Source: Patescibacteria group bacterium
Lineage (GTDB): Bacteria; Patescibacteriota; Patescibacteriia; UBA9934; GWF2-40-263
Assembly (NCBI GenBank): GCA_018814025.1
Contig: JAHJAM010000015.1
Coordinates: forward strand, 1-33,381
Length of the DNA: 33,381 nt
Reading direction: 5' to 3'
Below are positions 22,893 to 30,615 of this stretch, in pieces. A program made the position numbers and the translations under genes. Every line of letters starts with the position of its first letter. The first letter of the stretch is position 1. The notes beneath the pieces were generated by a model. It saw only the letters and a program-made list of their open reading frames with translations, was not told the DNA's origin and searched no databases.

Positions 22893-23606
22893 TTAGTCTT
22901 TAATCTGCCTTTGCAATTCTCGGTTTTTTTGCTCACGGAGCCGGTCAATTTCTTTTTGGACATCCTTGTTGCCCGGATCCAGCTTCAAGACAATTTCATA
23001 ATGGGAAATGGCTTCATCCACATAGCCGTTGTCCCGGTACCAATGGCCAAGAATTAACAATAAGGACTTTTGCTGGCCCAGATTGACAATGGCGGTTTCC
23101 ATTAAATCTTTAACTTCGGCTTGGCGTTCGGGAAGATCTTCGTTATAGATTTTGGCCAGGCGGATATAGGTTAATTCATATTGATTGGATTCCAAGGCTT
23201 TGAGCCAATTCTGTTCCGCGCCCGCAAAATCACCCATCTCATAAAGCGATTGGCCTTTGTTTTCCAAAGCCGGAGCGTCGGTGGAGTGGTCTTTGAGGAT
23301 TCGATCGTAATACTCGATGGAGGTGGCTAATTCGCCCATTTGATAATACAGGTTGCCGAGTTGAAGAATGATGCTGATATCCGCCTGGCCCGCGGCCTCG
23401 GAATCGGTTAGGGCCTGTTTTTGCGTTTCAATCTCGTCCAAAAAGTATTGTTTAACATCATCATCCAAGCCACGATCGACCCAAGTGACGATTTCGCGCT
23501 GGCCGTAGGGATTAATTTGGCTTTGCTGCCACCAAAAATAGCCGACCGCCGCGATGACGATAACCGCAATCAGTGTGATGAGAAATCGAGTTCTGGATTT
23601 GTTCAT
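22893..23606 (-). CDS. Membrane-anchored TPR protein
   Basis: A 237-aa protein. One N-terminal membrane segment (about residues 8-26) is followed by an outer helical region. At least three TPR-like units are visible: around 80-110 (LGNLYYQMGELATSIEYYDRIL), 113-142 (NKGQSLYEMGDFAGAEQNWL) and 190-220 (WYRDNGYVDEAISHYEIVL...LDP). TPRs bind partner proteins, so a scaffold for surface assembly is plausible. The promoter leaves only 9 nt between -10 and ATG. Confidence 0.85.
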   Translation of the reverse strand: MNKSRTRFLITLIAVIVIAAVGYFWWQQSQINPYGQREIVTWVDRGLDDDVKQYFLDEIETQKQALTDSEAAGQADISIILQLGNLYYQMGELATSIEYYDRILKDHSTDAPALENKGQSLYEMGDFAGAEQNWLKALESNQYELTYIRLAKIYNEDLPERQAEVKDLMETAIVNLGQQKSLLLILGHWYRDNGYVDEAISHYEIVLKLDPGNKDVQKEIDRLREQKNRELQRQIKD

Positions 23607-23615
23607 AGTGTGGGA

Positions 23616-23644
23616 AGTTTACGAAAAATGGGGTGAGTTGTCTA
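23616..23644 (-). promoter_or_regulatory. Promoter of the TPR gene, leaderless
   Basis: On the minus strand TAGACA (23644-23639), 17-bp spacer and TAAACT (23621-23616), then 9 nt to the ATG at 23606. Confidence 0.55.
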
Positions 23645-23660
23645 GTGGATAGATTGTGAG

Positions 23661-23838
23661 TTCCATCATCCGGCTATGGAAAATAATGTGTCATCCCGAA
23701 CGGAGTGAGGGATCTCTAATCGTAAGATAGCGAGATTCCTCGTCCGCATCCGGCGAAGCCGGACCCGGCTCTGCCGGGCTGCGAGATTGCTCCGTCGAAA
23801 TGACACAAATCTTATTTTTCCATAGCCGGATGATGGAA
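23661..23838. mobile_element. Nested MITE-like element with 26/27-bp terminal inverted repeats
   Basis: The ends TTCCATCATCCGGCTATGG (23661-23679) and its reverse complement CCATAGCCGGATGATGGAA (23820-23838) extend to 26 and 27 bp with one indel. Each end also folds on itself (TTCCAT...ATGGAA). Inside lies a GTCAT-type unit from TGTGTCAT (23687) to ATGACACA (23807) with CCGGC-gaa-GCCGG and CCCGGC-tct-GCCGGG mini-hairpins. No reading frame for a transposase is present, so it would depend on one elsewhere. Confidence 0.65.
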
Positions 23839-23873
23839 AATGGCTTGCTTGACAGGGCGGCGGTCAGACAACC

Positions 23874-23900
23874 AAAAAACCGAGCTAGGCTCGGTTTTTT
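23874..23900. terminator. Symmetrical bidirectional terminator
   Basis: AAAAAACCGAGC (23874-23885) and GCTCGGTTTTTT (23889-23900) pair perfectly around TAG, with a U-tract on both strands. It is about 430 bp beyond the S-layer stop on the minus strand, and no gene ends nearby on the plus strand. Confidence 0.8.
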
Positions 23901-24060
23901 GAATCCTCGGCATCCCGGCCTTGGTTCGACCAAGGTCCTTGGCATCAGCCACGAACCGAATCCGGAAACTAAGACAAGTCTTAGGGGTCATCCGGAAAAA
24001 TGTCGAGATAAGGCGTATGGATGGGTGAAGATATTTCTAAACGGAAATTATTTATCAACT

Positions 24061-24157
24061 CGTCATTGCGAGGAATGAGTTACTCATCGAATGACGAAGC
24101 AATCTCAAGTGACTCGAGATTGCCGCGCGTCGACTAGTGACTCCGCTCGCAATAACG
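24061..24157. repeat. GTCAT-type palindromic repeat (CGTCATTGCGAG family)
   Basis: Ends CGTCATTGCGAG (24061-24072) and CTCGCAATAACG (24146-24157) are inverted. Inside, GCAATCTC (24099-24106) pairs with GAGATTGC (24116-24123). The same CGTCATTGCGAG start, followed by GAAGCAATCTC, recurs at 33121. Confidence 0.75.
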
Positions 24158-24331
24158 AAATAAATTAATCCGTTGAATGTTGAGTTGACTAATCTGATCA
24201 AAGGAACGTCTGTTGATCAGACTATTTCAGCTTAGGTTTCCCCCGAAGGGGCCCGCCGCGCAGGCCAAAGGCCAGCGCAGGCGGGTTTGCTAATTAAGCA
24301 TTAAGCTTTTTAGCAGATCCGAGTACTAGAA

Positions 24332-27300
24332 TTAGTACTGGATGGTTCCACCGCGAACCGGGAGGTTCTTCAGGTAGGAACCGTCGACATCATCAGCTTC
24401 GGCATCGTCATCCCAGAGGACGGCGGAGTAGCCGGTAGCGGCGAAAGTCGTGTCTTCGGTGCGGATTTCAATGCGGATAGCATCGTCATCAGCGGCACCG
24501 GCGCCATTGGTGTCAACTTCTAACACGTAGGTGTTGGTTGAACCGGCACCGATTTCAACCGGACCCATAGTGGTGTCGCCGGTGAAATCAAGGATCGCGT
24601 AGTCGACATAAACGCCGGTACCGCAGGCATCGTCACCGGCTTCGTCAACGAAGATCCAGTCGCCGTCATCGTCAATTAAGGTTGACGAATCAGCGGCATC
24701 GTAGAAGTCCCACAATGAAGCGTCATCGAAGGATCCACAAGCATTGAAGCTGTTGTCAGCGTCAGTGGCCACGACCTTGAACGCGATTTGGTTCAAAGCC
24801 ACATAACCACGGGAGTCAGCTGAAACATTGAAGCGGAAGACTTCATCCATGCCAGGAATACCGGCGCCCGAGGGGCTGCCAGCGGCCAGGCTGATGGTGG
24901 GCTTGGTCTTGCGGATGGTCATGGGAGCGCCTTCACATGCATTCAAAGTACAGGTGTTGGCTTCCAAATCAGCCGCGGTCAAGCGTTCACCGGAAGAAGC
25001 ACCGACTGCTTCGAACTCAACGGTCACGGCTTCGGCTTCGTCGCTTGAGAGCGCGAGACCGAACTCATCGCCAGAGGTGGCACCGGTGGAGGAAACTGTG
25101 TTGGTGTTCACGGTAACCGCCAAAGTGCGGGAACCAGTGGTCGGGACATAGAAGTCCAATGAGCTGTAAGCCGCGCGGCCGCCTGAGAAGTAGGCAGTCT
25201 TGGACTTGTCAACGCCGGCTGAGTCCTTGTAAGAGATTTGCGCACTGGCAATGGCACTGTCTTCACCGAAGGTGTCGCAGAGGTCATCGCCGTTGTAATC
25301 GATACAGTTCAAGAGGGTCAGCTTCTGAACCGTGAAAGGCTCGTCAGTGGCCTCGAACTTGAACAAGGAAACAGTAACGCCGGTTGAGGAACCAAGAACG
25401 ATGGTCGAGGTTGGGGTTGAGCCATCAAGGCTGACCATCAAGTCGCCATTGTTGGTGAGAACAATCGTGGTGGTGTCACCATCAACGTTGTCATCGCCCA
25501 AGTCGGCATCGACGGAATCGCCATCTTCATTTTCCGCGGTGATATCATCAGCGGAATCAATGTAGAAGGCATAAGCATCGTCATCACCGCCTTCGGTGTC
25601 TTGGTTGGAGAAGTTACAGCGTACGACGTTCTTCATGGTTTCTCCGCCTGGAACGGTCCAGAGGAAGCTTTCGAAGAGCAATTCGTCGTTGGTGTTTGGC
25701 GATTCCGGGCCATCGATCAAGTCACCTGACAAAGAGTCATAGAGTGAGCAGGAAGTGACATGGTCGCCCACATCAACGTCCGCATCGGTGTCCACGGTGA
25801 ATTCGCCGTCGTCATCACCCACAGAGCTGATGGTGAAATCGGTGATGGAAACATCAGAGGTATCACCAGCTTCCCATGAGAAGCCGACTACATCCACGGC
25901 TGAAGCACCCTTAACATAGGTGGCATCAGACGGAGGAGTGGTGGCGTTCACGGCCAATGAAGCATCGGCCAAAGTGAACTCGTTACCAACTAAATCAGAA
26001 CCAGGAACGATGTCAGTAACGGCATCGCCGTTGCTATCTTCAGCTGAGACATCGCCCATGACCAAAGTGGCCTGGAAGACATCGTCAACCACGGCACCGC
26101 TGTAAACATCAACGGTCAGCATGAGATCTAAGCTCTGGCCGGCGTTAATGGTTTGGGTGTCGTTGAAAGTGACATCTTGAGTGATGTCATCAGCAGAAAC
26201 AGCGCCGGCATTGGTGGTATCCAATTCTTCCGGACCCATCCAGGTGCCGCCGGAGGCGGTGCGGATAGTGATGTCTTGAAGGTTGGCTTCGTCATCGCCA
26301 TTATGCAATAAGTCTTCATCATCAGCACCGGTATCAGCACCGGCGCCAACGCTTTCCAAAGTGAAGACTAATTCTTGCATTTCAACCCAGTTCTCGGCCG
26401 TGATGGCAAAGGAGAACAGGACTTGGTCCTTACCGTCGATTTGGATGTCATCGGAGGTCGGGCCATTGAAAGCGAAGGTTAAGTCACCGCCTTGAACTTC
26501 GGAATAGGAACACTCATCGGCCGCACTGGCACATTGTCCGCCAGTGTCGCCCATGTTGTTGGTAACACCCATGTTGAAGCCGAAATCAGTGCCAACGGCA
26601 GTGACATCGGTATTTTCTTCAAGACCAACAGCGATAGCATCGCCGTTTTCGCCGCCGATGTCAGCGGAGAGCTTGAAGGTTGAGGAGTTGCCTTCTTCGA
26701 GGAAGAAGGGGTTGGTCAAACCGCAGGTAACCAGGTCGTTGCCAACGGATTCACAACTTGAGAGCAAATCTGAACCTTCCCAGAGCTTGTAGTCTGAGTG
26801 GTCAGCCGCTTTGTCAACGTTCAAAGTGATCTCATGGAGATAACCATCTTCATCAGCGGTCACAGCCGTAAATTTGGCAATGACAGCGTCTTGAGCACCA
26901 ACGGTCGGATCAGCAATGCTGCCGGTTTCGTTGATGGTAATGGTGCCAGCTTCAACGGTACTGAAAGTCATGGAGTTGCCCACGATTGGGAAACTGCCGG
27001 ACACAGTAGCGGAACTGGAAACATCAGCCGCGGCCATTAAACCAAAGTTGGCGGTGTCGCCAGCATTCGGGGCAGCAGCGATATCACCTTTGACAGTGAC
27101 ATAAGAAGAGTTGCCGGTACCCAAATCGATTCCCAAAGCGCTAAAAGTAACTTTGCGGGTTGAGGAATTGATTGAGCGGCCATTGGTCAAACGAGCGCTG
27201 CCTTCGTAAAGGTAAGCGTTATCGATATTACCAACCGCGCCCACGCCGCCAAGCTTCCAGATCATCTGATCGACAGCCGCGCTGCCGGATGAAGCCATCA

Positions 27301-28105
27301 ACTTGACTTTGGTGAAGGGAACGGAAGCCGCACCACCCGGAAGAGTGGCGGAGGCCGGGGTGTCAGAAGCTAAGCTGACGGAAAGACCGCCAGTCACGAC
27401 AGTGCCGGTTTGGGCAGTGTCGGTTAAGGCACCGAGCGCGCCGGTGATTTCAGCACCGGCGGAAATGCCGGCGAGGTTAACGCCAGTGCCCGGAAGGACA
27501 AAACGATCTTGGAAGCGGTTGGCGGTGAAGCCAGCGGTGCTAACCAAGCGTTTGACACCATCCCACAAGAGGTAGGTGGAGCCTTCGAGCAACATGCCGT
27601 TATAACCGGAAGCGGCACTGACTAAGGACGGACCAACGGTGTAGTCAACGAAGAATACATCCGGAACGTCATCAATGAATGTATTCCAGCTGGCGCCGGC
27701 GAGTCCGGTTGCCACAGCCTCGGTTTCAATCCAGCGGATTTGGCCTTGAGGAGTGACGGCATAGGTCTTGGGATCAGATTGGATTTTGATCCAACGTGAA
27801 CCTGGGCGGTAAACAATGTTTCCGGCTAACGAAATGCTTGCAAGCTCGCTATCGGAAATTGTTCGAACGCCTGAAAAGTCTGAATACCAAGTAAAGTATG
27901 ACTTTTCGTTGGGGAAAGCATAGCGCATACCATCAGCAGCGTAGTAATACACGGTGGAGAGGGTAGTTCCTTTGATGAGATCGCCAGGGCTAGCAGCGCG
28001 AGCGGTCAAAGGAGCAACGATTGAAGCGAAACCGGCAGCCCATAAAATGGTAGCAGCGGCCACGGCAATCGTGAGCGAACGCTTAAGAGTTAATGAATGA
28101 TTCAT
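24332..28105 (-). CDS. Large acidic S-layer-like surface protein
   Basis: A 1257-aa secreted protein. The signal peptide spans about residues 1-37 (basic start, then LTIAVAAATILWAAGFASIVAPLTARA). Residues about 40-165 hold a domain I recall from CPR S-layer proteins: GDLIKG, VYYYAADGMRYAFPNEKSY, FTWYSDF, YRPGSRWIKI, DPKTYAVTPQGQIRWIETE, and IDDVPDVFF. The rest is a chain of beta-sandwich-like segments very rich in Asp and Glu, with many DxDxD runs, implying calcium binding and a low pI. No membrane segment or cell-wall sorting signal is seen at the C-terminus, which ends in GGTIQY. It probably forms the outer protein lattice. Start at 28105 is fixed by the signal peptide; earlier codons in the same frame overlap leader hairpins. 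The sigma/DUF5667 pair lies directly upstream. Confidence 0.9.
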   Translation of the reverse strand: MNHSLTLKRSLTIAVAAATILWAAGFASIVAPLTARAASPGDLIKGTTLSTVYYYAADGMRYAFPNEKSYFTWYSDFSGVRTISDSELASISLAGNIVYRPGSRWIKIQSDPKTYAVTPQGQIRWIETEAVATGLAGASWNTFIDDVPDVFFVDYTVGPSLVSAASGYNGMLLEGSTYLLWDGVKRLVSTAGFTANRFQDRFVLPGTGVNLAGISAGAEITGALGALTDTAQTGTVVTGGLSVSLASDTPASATLPGGAASVPFTKVKLMASSGSAAVDQMIWKLGGVGAVGNIDNAYLYEGSARLTNGRSINSSTRKVTFSALGIDLGTGNSSYVTVKGDIAAAPNAGDTANFGLMAAADVSSSATVSGSFPIVGNSMTFSTVEAGTITINETGSIADPTVGAQDAVIAKFTAVTADEDGYLHEITLNVDKAADHSDYKLWEGSDLLSSCESVGNDLVTCGLTNPFFLEEGNSSTFKLSADIGGENGDAIAVGLEENTDVTAVGTDFGFNMGVTNNMGDTGGQCASAADECSYSEVQGGDLTFAFNGPTSDDIQIDGKDQVLFSFAITAENWVEMQELVFTLESVGAGADTGADDEDLLHNGDDEANLQDITIRTASGGTWMGPEELDTTNAGAVSADDITQDVTFNDTQTINAGQSLDLMLTVDVYSGAVVDDVFQATLVMGDVSAEDSNGDAVTDIVPGSDLVGNEFTLADASLAVNATTPPSDATYVKGASAVDVVGFSWEAGDTSDVSITDFTISSVGDDDGEFTVDTDADVDVGDHVTSCSLYDSLSGDLIDGPESPNTNDELLFESFLWTVPGGETMKNVVRCNFSNQDTEGGDDDAYAFYIDSADDITAENEDGDSVDADLGDDNVDGDTTTIVLTNNGDLMVSLDGSTPTSTIVLGSSTGVTVSLFKFEATDEPFTVQKLTLLNCIDYNGDDLCDTFGEDSAIASAQISYKDSAGVDKSKTAYFSGGRAAYSSLDFYVPTTGSRTLAVTVNTNTVSSTGATSGDEFGLALSSDEAEAVTVEFEAVGASSGERLTAADLEANTCTLNACEGAPMTIRKTKPTISLAAGSPSGAGIPGMDEVFRFNVSADSRGYVALNQIAFKVVATDADNSFNACGSFDDASLWDFYDAADSSTLIDDDGDWIFVDEAGDDACGTGVYVDYAILDFTGDTTMGPVEIGAGSTNTYVLEVDTNGAGAADDDAIRIEIRTEDTTFAATGYSAVLWDDDAEADDVDGSYLKNLPVRGGTIQY

Positions 28106-28362
28106 AAAGGATTTCGTATATCCCCGCTTTAAGCGGGCAACGTTACCCCGCTTAATCGGGTAACAGAATCTTGATTTTAAGATTAAGTTGCAGCAGGCGA
28201 CCAATTGGTCTCGACCTTTAAACCTTTTGCAAGGAGCTCCTTACTTCTTAAGAAAGAAGGAGTTAAGGGGATTAATCCCCAAACCGGATGCTCGATGATT
28301 CAAGACATCCGGTTTGAGGGAGGAAAGGGTCCCCACAGAAGCTTTCCTCGCTCATCCAAGAG
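28106..28362 (-). promoter_or_regulatory. Structured leader of the S-layer gene
   Basis: The 257-bp gap holds several hairpins: GTTACCC...GGGTAAC and CCCCGCTTTAAGCGGG close to the start, GGGGATTAATCCCC, and CAAACCGGATG...CATCCGGTTTG near 28290-28317. Candidate -10 elements exist (TAAAAT near 28174-28179, minus strand) but none has a convincing -35. A long folded leader is usual for abundant S-layer mRNAs, where it adds stability. Confidence 0.5.
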
Positions 28363-29454
28363 CTAAAAGCTCTCGGGTACAACAACCTCTTCAAAAGAAT
28401 TGTTGACAGGGTTGGCTGGTTCAGTCGGCTCAACCGGAACAGGTGCGGTGATGGTGATTTCTAATTCGGTAATTTGGTTTTCAGACAGGCGCAAATCAAG
28501 ATCAATCCGTTTCAAGATATCAAAAGCGCTGCGGTAACCGCCGTCGGCCAAAGTGTCCATGGCCAAACGCAAGGCTTGATCGACATCCAAAATTTGTTCG
28601 CGAGCAGAACGGATTTGCGCCAGATAAACATTCAATTGTCCATCGTCTTCCAAGACTCCTTCCACGACTTGAAGGCGGCCTAAGGACAGAGCGATGCGAC
28701 CGCGCAACAAGCGGTACTTGTTTTGGAAATTTTGCTGAAGCATTTCCCCACTTTCGCTGGCGCCGGTGTTTTCATGACTGGTCACGATAGTGTCTAGCGC
28801 ATTGGTGTCAGCCGCGACCACGGATTCAAGCGCGGAGGCGACTTCCTGATTCCCTTCTTGGTTTTGACCCAAAGTGGCTTCATACTCGTTGGCCTTTTGG
28901 CCGACCATGACAGCCAAGGCCAGGGCCGCATCCGGATTTTCGTTCTTCACATCGGATAATTCTTTATTCACCAAGTTCATTTGGTTGTTAAAATTACTGA
29001 CCGCCATGTTAACCAGAGTGGCATCCGAACCTTTAATTTCAGAAATTTCTTTTAAGCGGCGGCCGGCAAACTCGACGTGAAGTTCGGCGCGGGCTTGAGC
29101 CGTGGAAGCCATGGTCAGGCGCACGCGCTCGGTGGCCAGCTTAACCGGATAAAGCATGTCGCCGGGCACGGAGAAAGAAGCATTGACCGTGGCGGTCCAA
29201 CCACCCATGAGCAAAACCAAAGCCACAAAAGTCACGGCCGCGGGCTGGAGAATGGTGCGAGAAAGTTCATGACCGGCAAATTGAGCATAATCAAAAAGAG
29301 AAAAATGGCGCTGACTAACATGTTGCGCATCCCAACCCAGTTCGGTGCAAACTTTGGACCAGGAATTTTCCCAGTTAAAATCAGAAGCACCACCGCCGAG
29401 TTCCGGGGTGTCTTTATACTTCTTTAATAACTTGACGAGTTCCTTATCGGTCAT
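28363..29454 (-). CDS. DUF5667-type membrane protein, probable anti-sigma factor
   Basis: A 363-aa protein with a cytoplasmic N-terminus (about 1-68), one membrane segment (about 69-90, AAVTFVALVLLMGGW) and an outer helical domain. PGDMLYPVKLATERVRL followed by ARAELHVEFAGRRL (about 97-132) is the DUF5667 signature. The tail is Pro/Glu-rich. Its ATG overlaps the sigma factor gene by 11 nt. Topology and coupling fit a transmembrane anti-sigma factor that reads the envelope state, although no ZAS-type zinc motif is visible in the N-terminus. Confidence 0.85.
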   Translation of the reverse strand: MTDKELVKLLKKYKDTPELGGGASDFNWENSWSKVCTELGWDAQHVSQRHFSLFDYAQFAGHELSRTILQPAAVTFVALVLLMGGWTATVNASFSVPGDMLYPVKLATERVRLTMASTAQARAELHVEFAGRRLKEISEIKGSDATLVNMAVSNFNNQMNLVNKELSDVKNENPDAALALAVMVGQKANEYEATLGQNQEGNQEVASALESVVAADTNALDTIVTSHENTGASESGEMLQQNFQNKYRLLRGRIALSLGRLQVVEGVLEDDGQLNVYLAQIRSAREQILDVDQALRLAMDTLADGGYRSAFDILKRIDLDLRLSENQITELEITITAPVPVEPTEPANPVNNSFEEVVVPESF

Positions 29455-30001
29455 GTTGTTTGAGGATAAGTTCCTTGAGCTTGAGGCGGGATCGGTAAAT
29501 GGCCGTGGCGGTCGCGCCTTCTGACTTATTTAAAAGTTTGGCAATTTCTTTGACTGACAGCCCATCCAGATATCGCCACCGGATGCTGTTGGCATCTTGT
29601 TCCGGCAAGGAATTGATGAGCTGGCGAAGGATTGATTGATCGATTTCTTGAACTATGCCTTCGGCCCCGGATCCGCTGTCACTGGCATAATCGACCACGG
29701 CTTCGTCTTGATCGTAGGAAACGGTGGCCAACTTTTGATTGCGATAGAATTCAGCCACCACGGCCCGAGCAATGGTGAAGATCAGTCCGGAAACACTTTC
29801 CACCCTGGCCGAGCACAGATAGTTCCAAACCCGAAGCGCGGTGGTGGAAAAGGCGTCTTCAGCATCTTGAACGCTGGGCAGCTTCATGATGAGGAAGCGC
29901 TTGACCGCGGGGAAATGCGATCTCATGATCTCTTCGTAGGCTTTTTCATCCTGAAACATCCGGATGCGGGTCAGCAGAAATTGTTCCTTCAGAGATGGCA
30001 C
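29444..30001 (-). CDS. ECF-type RNA polymerase sigma factor
   Basis: A 185-aa sigma-70 family protein. Region 2 covers about residues 20-95 (HFPAVKRFLIMKLPSVQDAEDAFSTTALRVW). Region 4 covers about 130-180, with the helix-turn-helix DGLSVKEIAKLLNKSEGAT and the RSRLKLKEL end typical of ECF factors. Regions 1 and 3 are absent. Start is a GTG at 30001. It overlaps the DUF5667 gene by 11 nt, the usual sigma/anti-sigma arrangement, and sits one gene upstream of the S-layer protein. The upstream region shares a 12-13-bp motif with the S-layer leader. Confidence 0.92.
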   Translation of the reverse strand: MPSLKEQFLLTRIRMFQDEKAYEEIMRSHFPAVKRFLIMKLPSVQDAEDAFSTTALRVWNYLCSARVESVSGLIFTIARAVVAEFYRNQKLATVSYDQDEAVVDYASDSGSGAEGIVQEIDQSILRQLINSLPEQDANSIRWRYLDGLSVKEIAKLLNKSEGATATAIYRSRLKLKELILKQHDR

Positions 30002-30053
30002 AAAAGCGTTGATTACAAGGTTGAATAAATGAGAGGAAATCTCACAAAGTATA

Positions 30054-30065
30054 GGGCACGTTACC
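30054..30065. promoter_or_regulatory. GGGCACGTTACC motif upstream of the sigma operon
   Basis: The same motif with one extra A (GGGCAACGTTACC) is at 28135-28147, 30 nt upstream of the S-layer start, and both sites are near a GTATA. Distances to the nearby TATAC differ, so it is not a simple shared -35. It could be an operator or chance. Confidence 0.3.
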
Positions 30066-30106
30066 TTAGATTAGCGAAAAAATCAAGGTCCGGGAGACTT
30101 ATCCAC

Positions 30107-30135
30107 TTGACTTATGTACTGTCTCTGGCTACACT
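30107..30135 (+). promoter_or_regulatory. Promoter of the HTH gene with overlapping palindrome
   Basis: TTGACT (30107-30112), 17-bp spacer and TACACT (30130-30135). The palindrome ACACTAGTGT (30131-30140) overlaps the -10, a typical place for a repressor site. The leader is about 80 nt. Confidence 0.6.
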
Positions 30136-30220
30136 AGTGTGGACAAATGATTAGTTATCACTACTCTAGCCAAAGGTTCAGAGTTTACAAAAACCTAACT
30201 TTCCCACTAAGATCCTCAAT

Positions 30221-30517
30221 ATGCCACTAGACTCGATCATCAGACTGTCAGTTTCCGAAGCGGCCCGCTTATTCGGTGTTAGCCAACGCACGGTGCGCCG
30301 AGCCATTGCCGAGGAGCTGGTGACTTACGTGGTGGTTCAGGGTCGGTATAAGATCAATTTTGAGTCTTTGCTGCGCTGGTCCCAGGATACGACTACGGTC
30401 AGAAATAAGCGCGATAAGAAGGGTATGGGCCAATATGTTGAGCAATGGCGCATGAAAAACCGCATGTTCTCCCCTAACCCAGGCTCTATTCAGACCGAGG
30501 AAAAAGGCGCGGAATAA
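30221..30517 (+). CDS. MerR/excisionase-type HTH DNA-binding protein
   Basis: A 98-aa protein. Residues about 8-55 form a winged helix-turn-helix of the HTH_17 type: LSVSEAARLFGVSQRTVRRAI, then a wing-like YVVVQGRYKINFESLLRW. The basic C-terminus (about 58-80) could add DNA contacts; no ligand-binding domain follows. It could regulate the divergent sigma operon, the GT4 gene downstream or itself through the palindrome in its promoter. A terminator follows its stop. Confidence 0.85.
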   Translation: MPLDSIIRLSVSEAARLFGVSQRTVRRAIAEELVTYVVVQGRYKINFESLLRWSQDTTTVRNKRDKKGMGQYVEQWRMKNRMFSPNPGSIQTEEKGAE

Positions 30518-30533
30518 GCTGAAAAATTGAATC

Positions 30534-30561
30534 AATCCCAGGAGGTATTCCTGGGATTTTT
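30534..30561 (+). terminator. Terminator of the HTH gene
   Basis: AATCCCAGGA (30534-30543) pairs with TCCTGGGATT (30549-30558), then a T-run. It starts about 17 nt after the stop. Confidence 0.85.
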
Positions 30562-30576
30562 GATTGCTGAAGAGTC

Positions 30577-30605
30577 TTGACAAAAACATGATTTTCCGCT
30601 AATAT
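30577..30605 (+). promoter_or_regulatory. Promoter of the 30616 glycosyltransferase, leaderless
   Basis: TTGACA (30577-30582), 17-bp spacer and TAATAT (30600-30605). The ATG at 30616 is 10 nt after the -10, so the transcript would start about 4 nt before it. Confidence 0.7.
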
Positions 30606-30615
30606 AGGCGGTTCT

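Larger units (their letters stand above)
23607..24331. other. 725-bp gene-free stretch filled with repeats and hairpins
   Basis: No credible gene lies here on either strand. It holds the TPR promoter (23616-23644), a nested inverted-repeat element (23661-23838), a bidirectional terminator (23874-23900), a GTCAT-type repeat (24061-24157) and several isolated hairpins: CTAAGAC-aa-GTCTTAG near 23970-23990 flanked by ATCCGGAAA repeats, TCTGATCAA...TTGATCAGA near 24195-24222, and a GC-rich hairpin near 24251-24288. The stretch from 23905 to 24060 could encode a small RNA, but I recognise none. Confidence 0.8.

Noticed and set aside
24251-24288. GC-rich hairpin as the S-layer terminator
   Set aside because: The stem is good (CCCGCC...GGCGGG), but on the minus strand no T-run follows, so I could not support it as an intrinsic terminator.
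23905-24331. Structural RNA (tmRNA, RNase P RNA or 6S) between the terminator and the S-layer gene
   Set aside because: There are hairpins but none of the conserved segments of these RNAs could be recognised.
30040-30075. ECF-type autoregulated promoter (GGTAAC as -35) for the sigma operon
   Set aside because: No matching -10 occurs at a normal distance, and the spacing is not shared with the S-layer copy.
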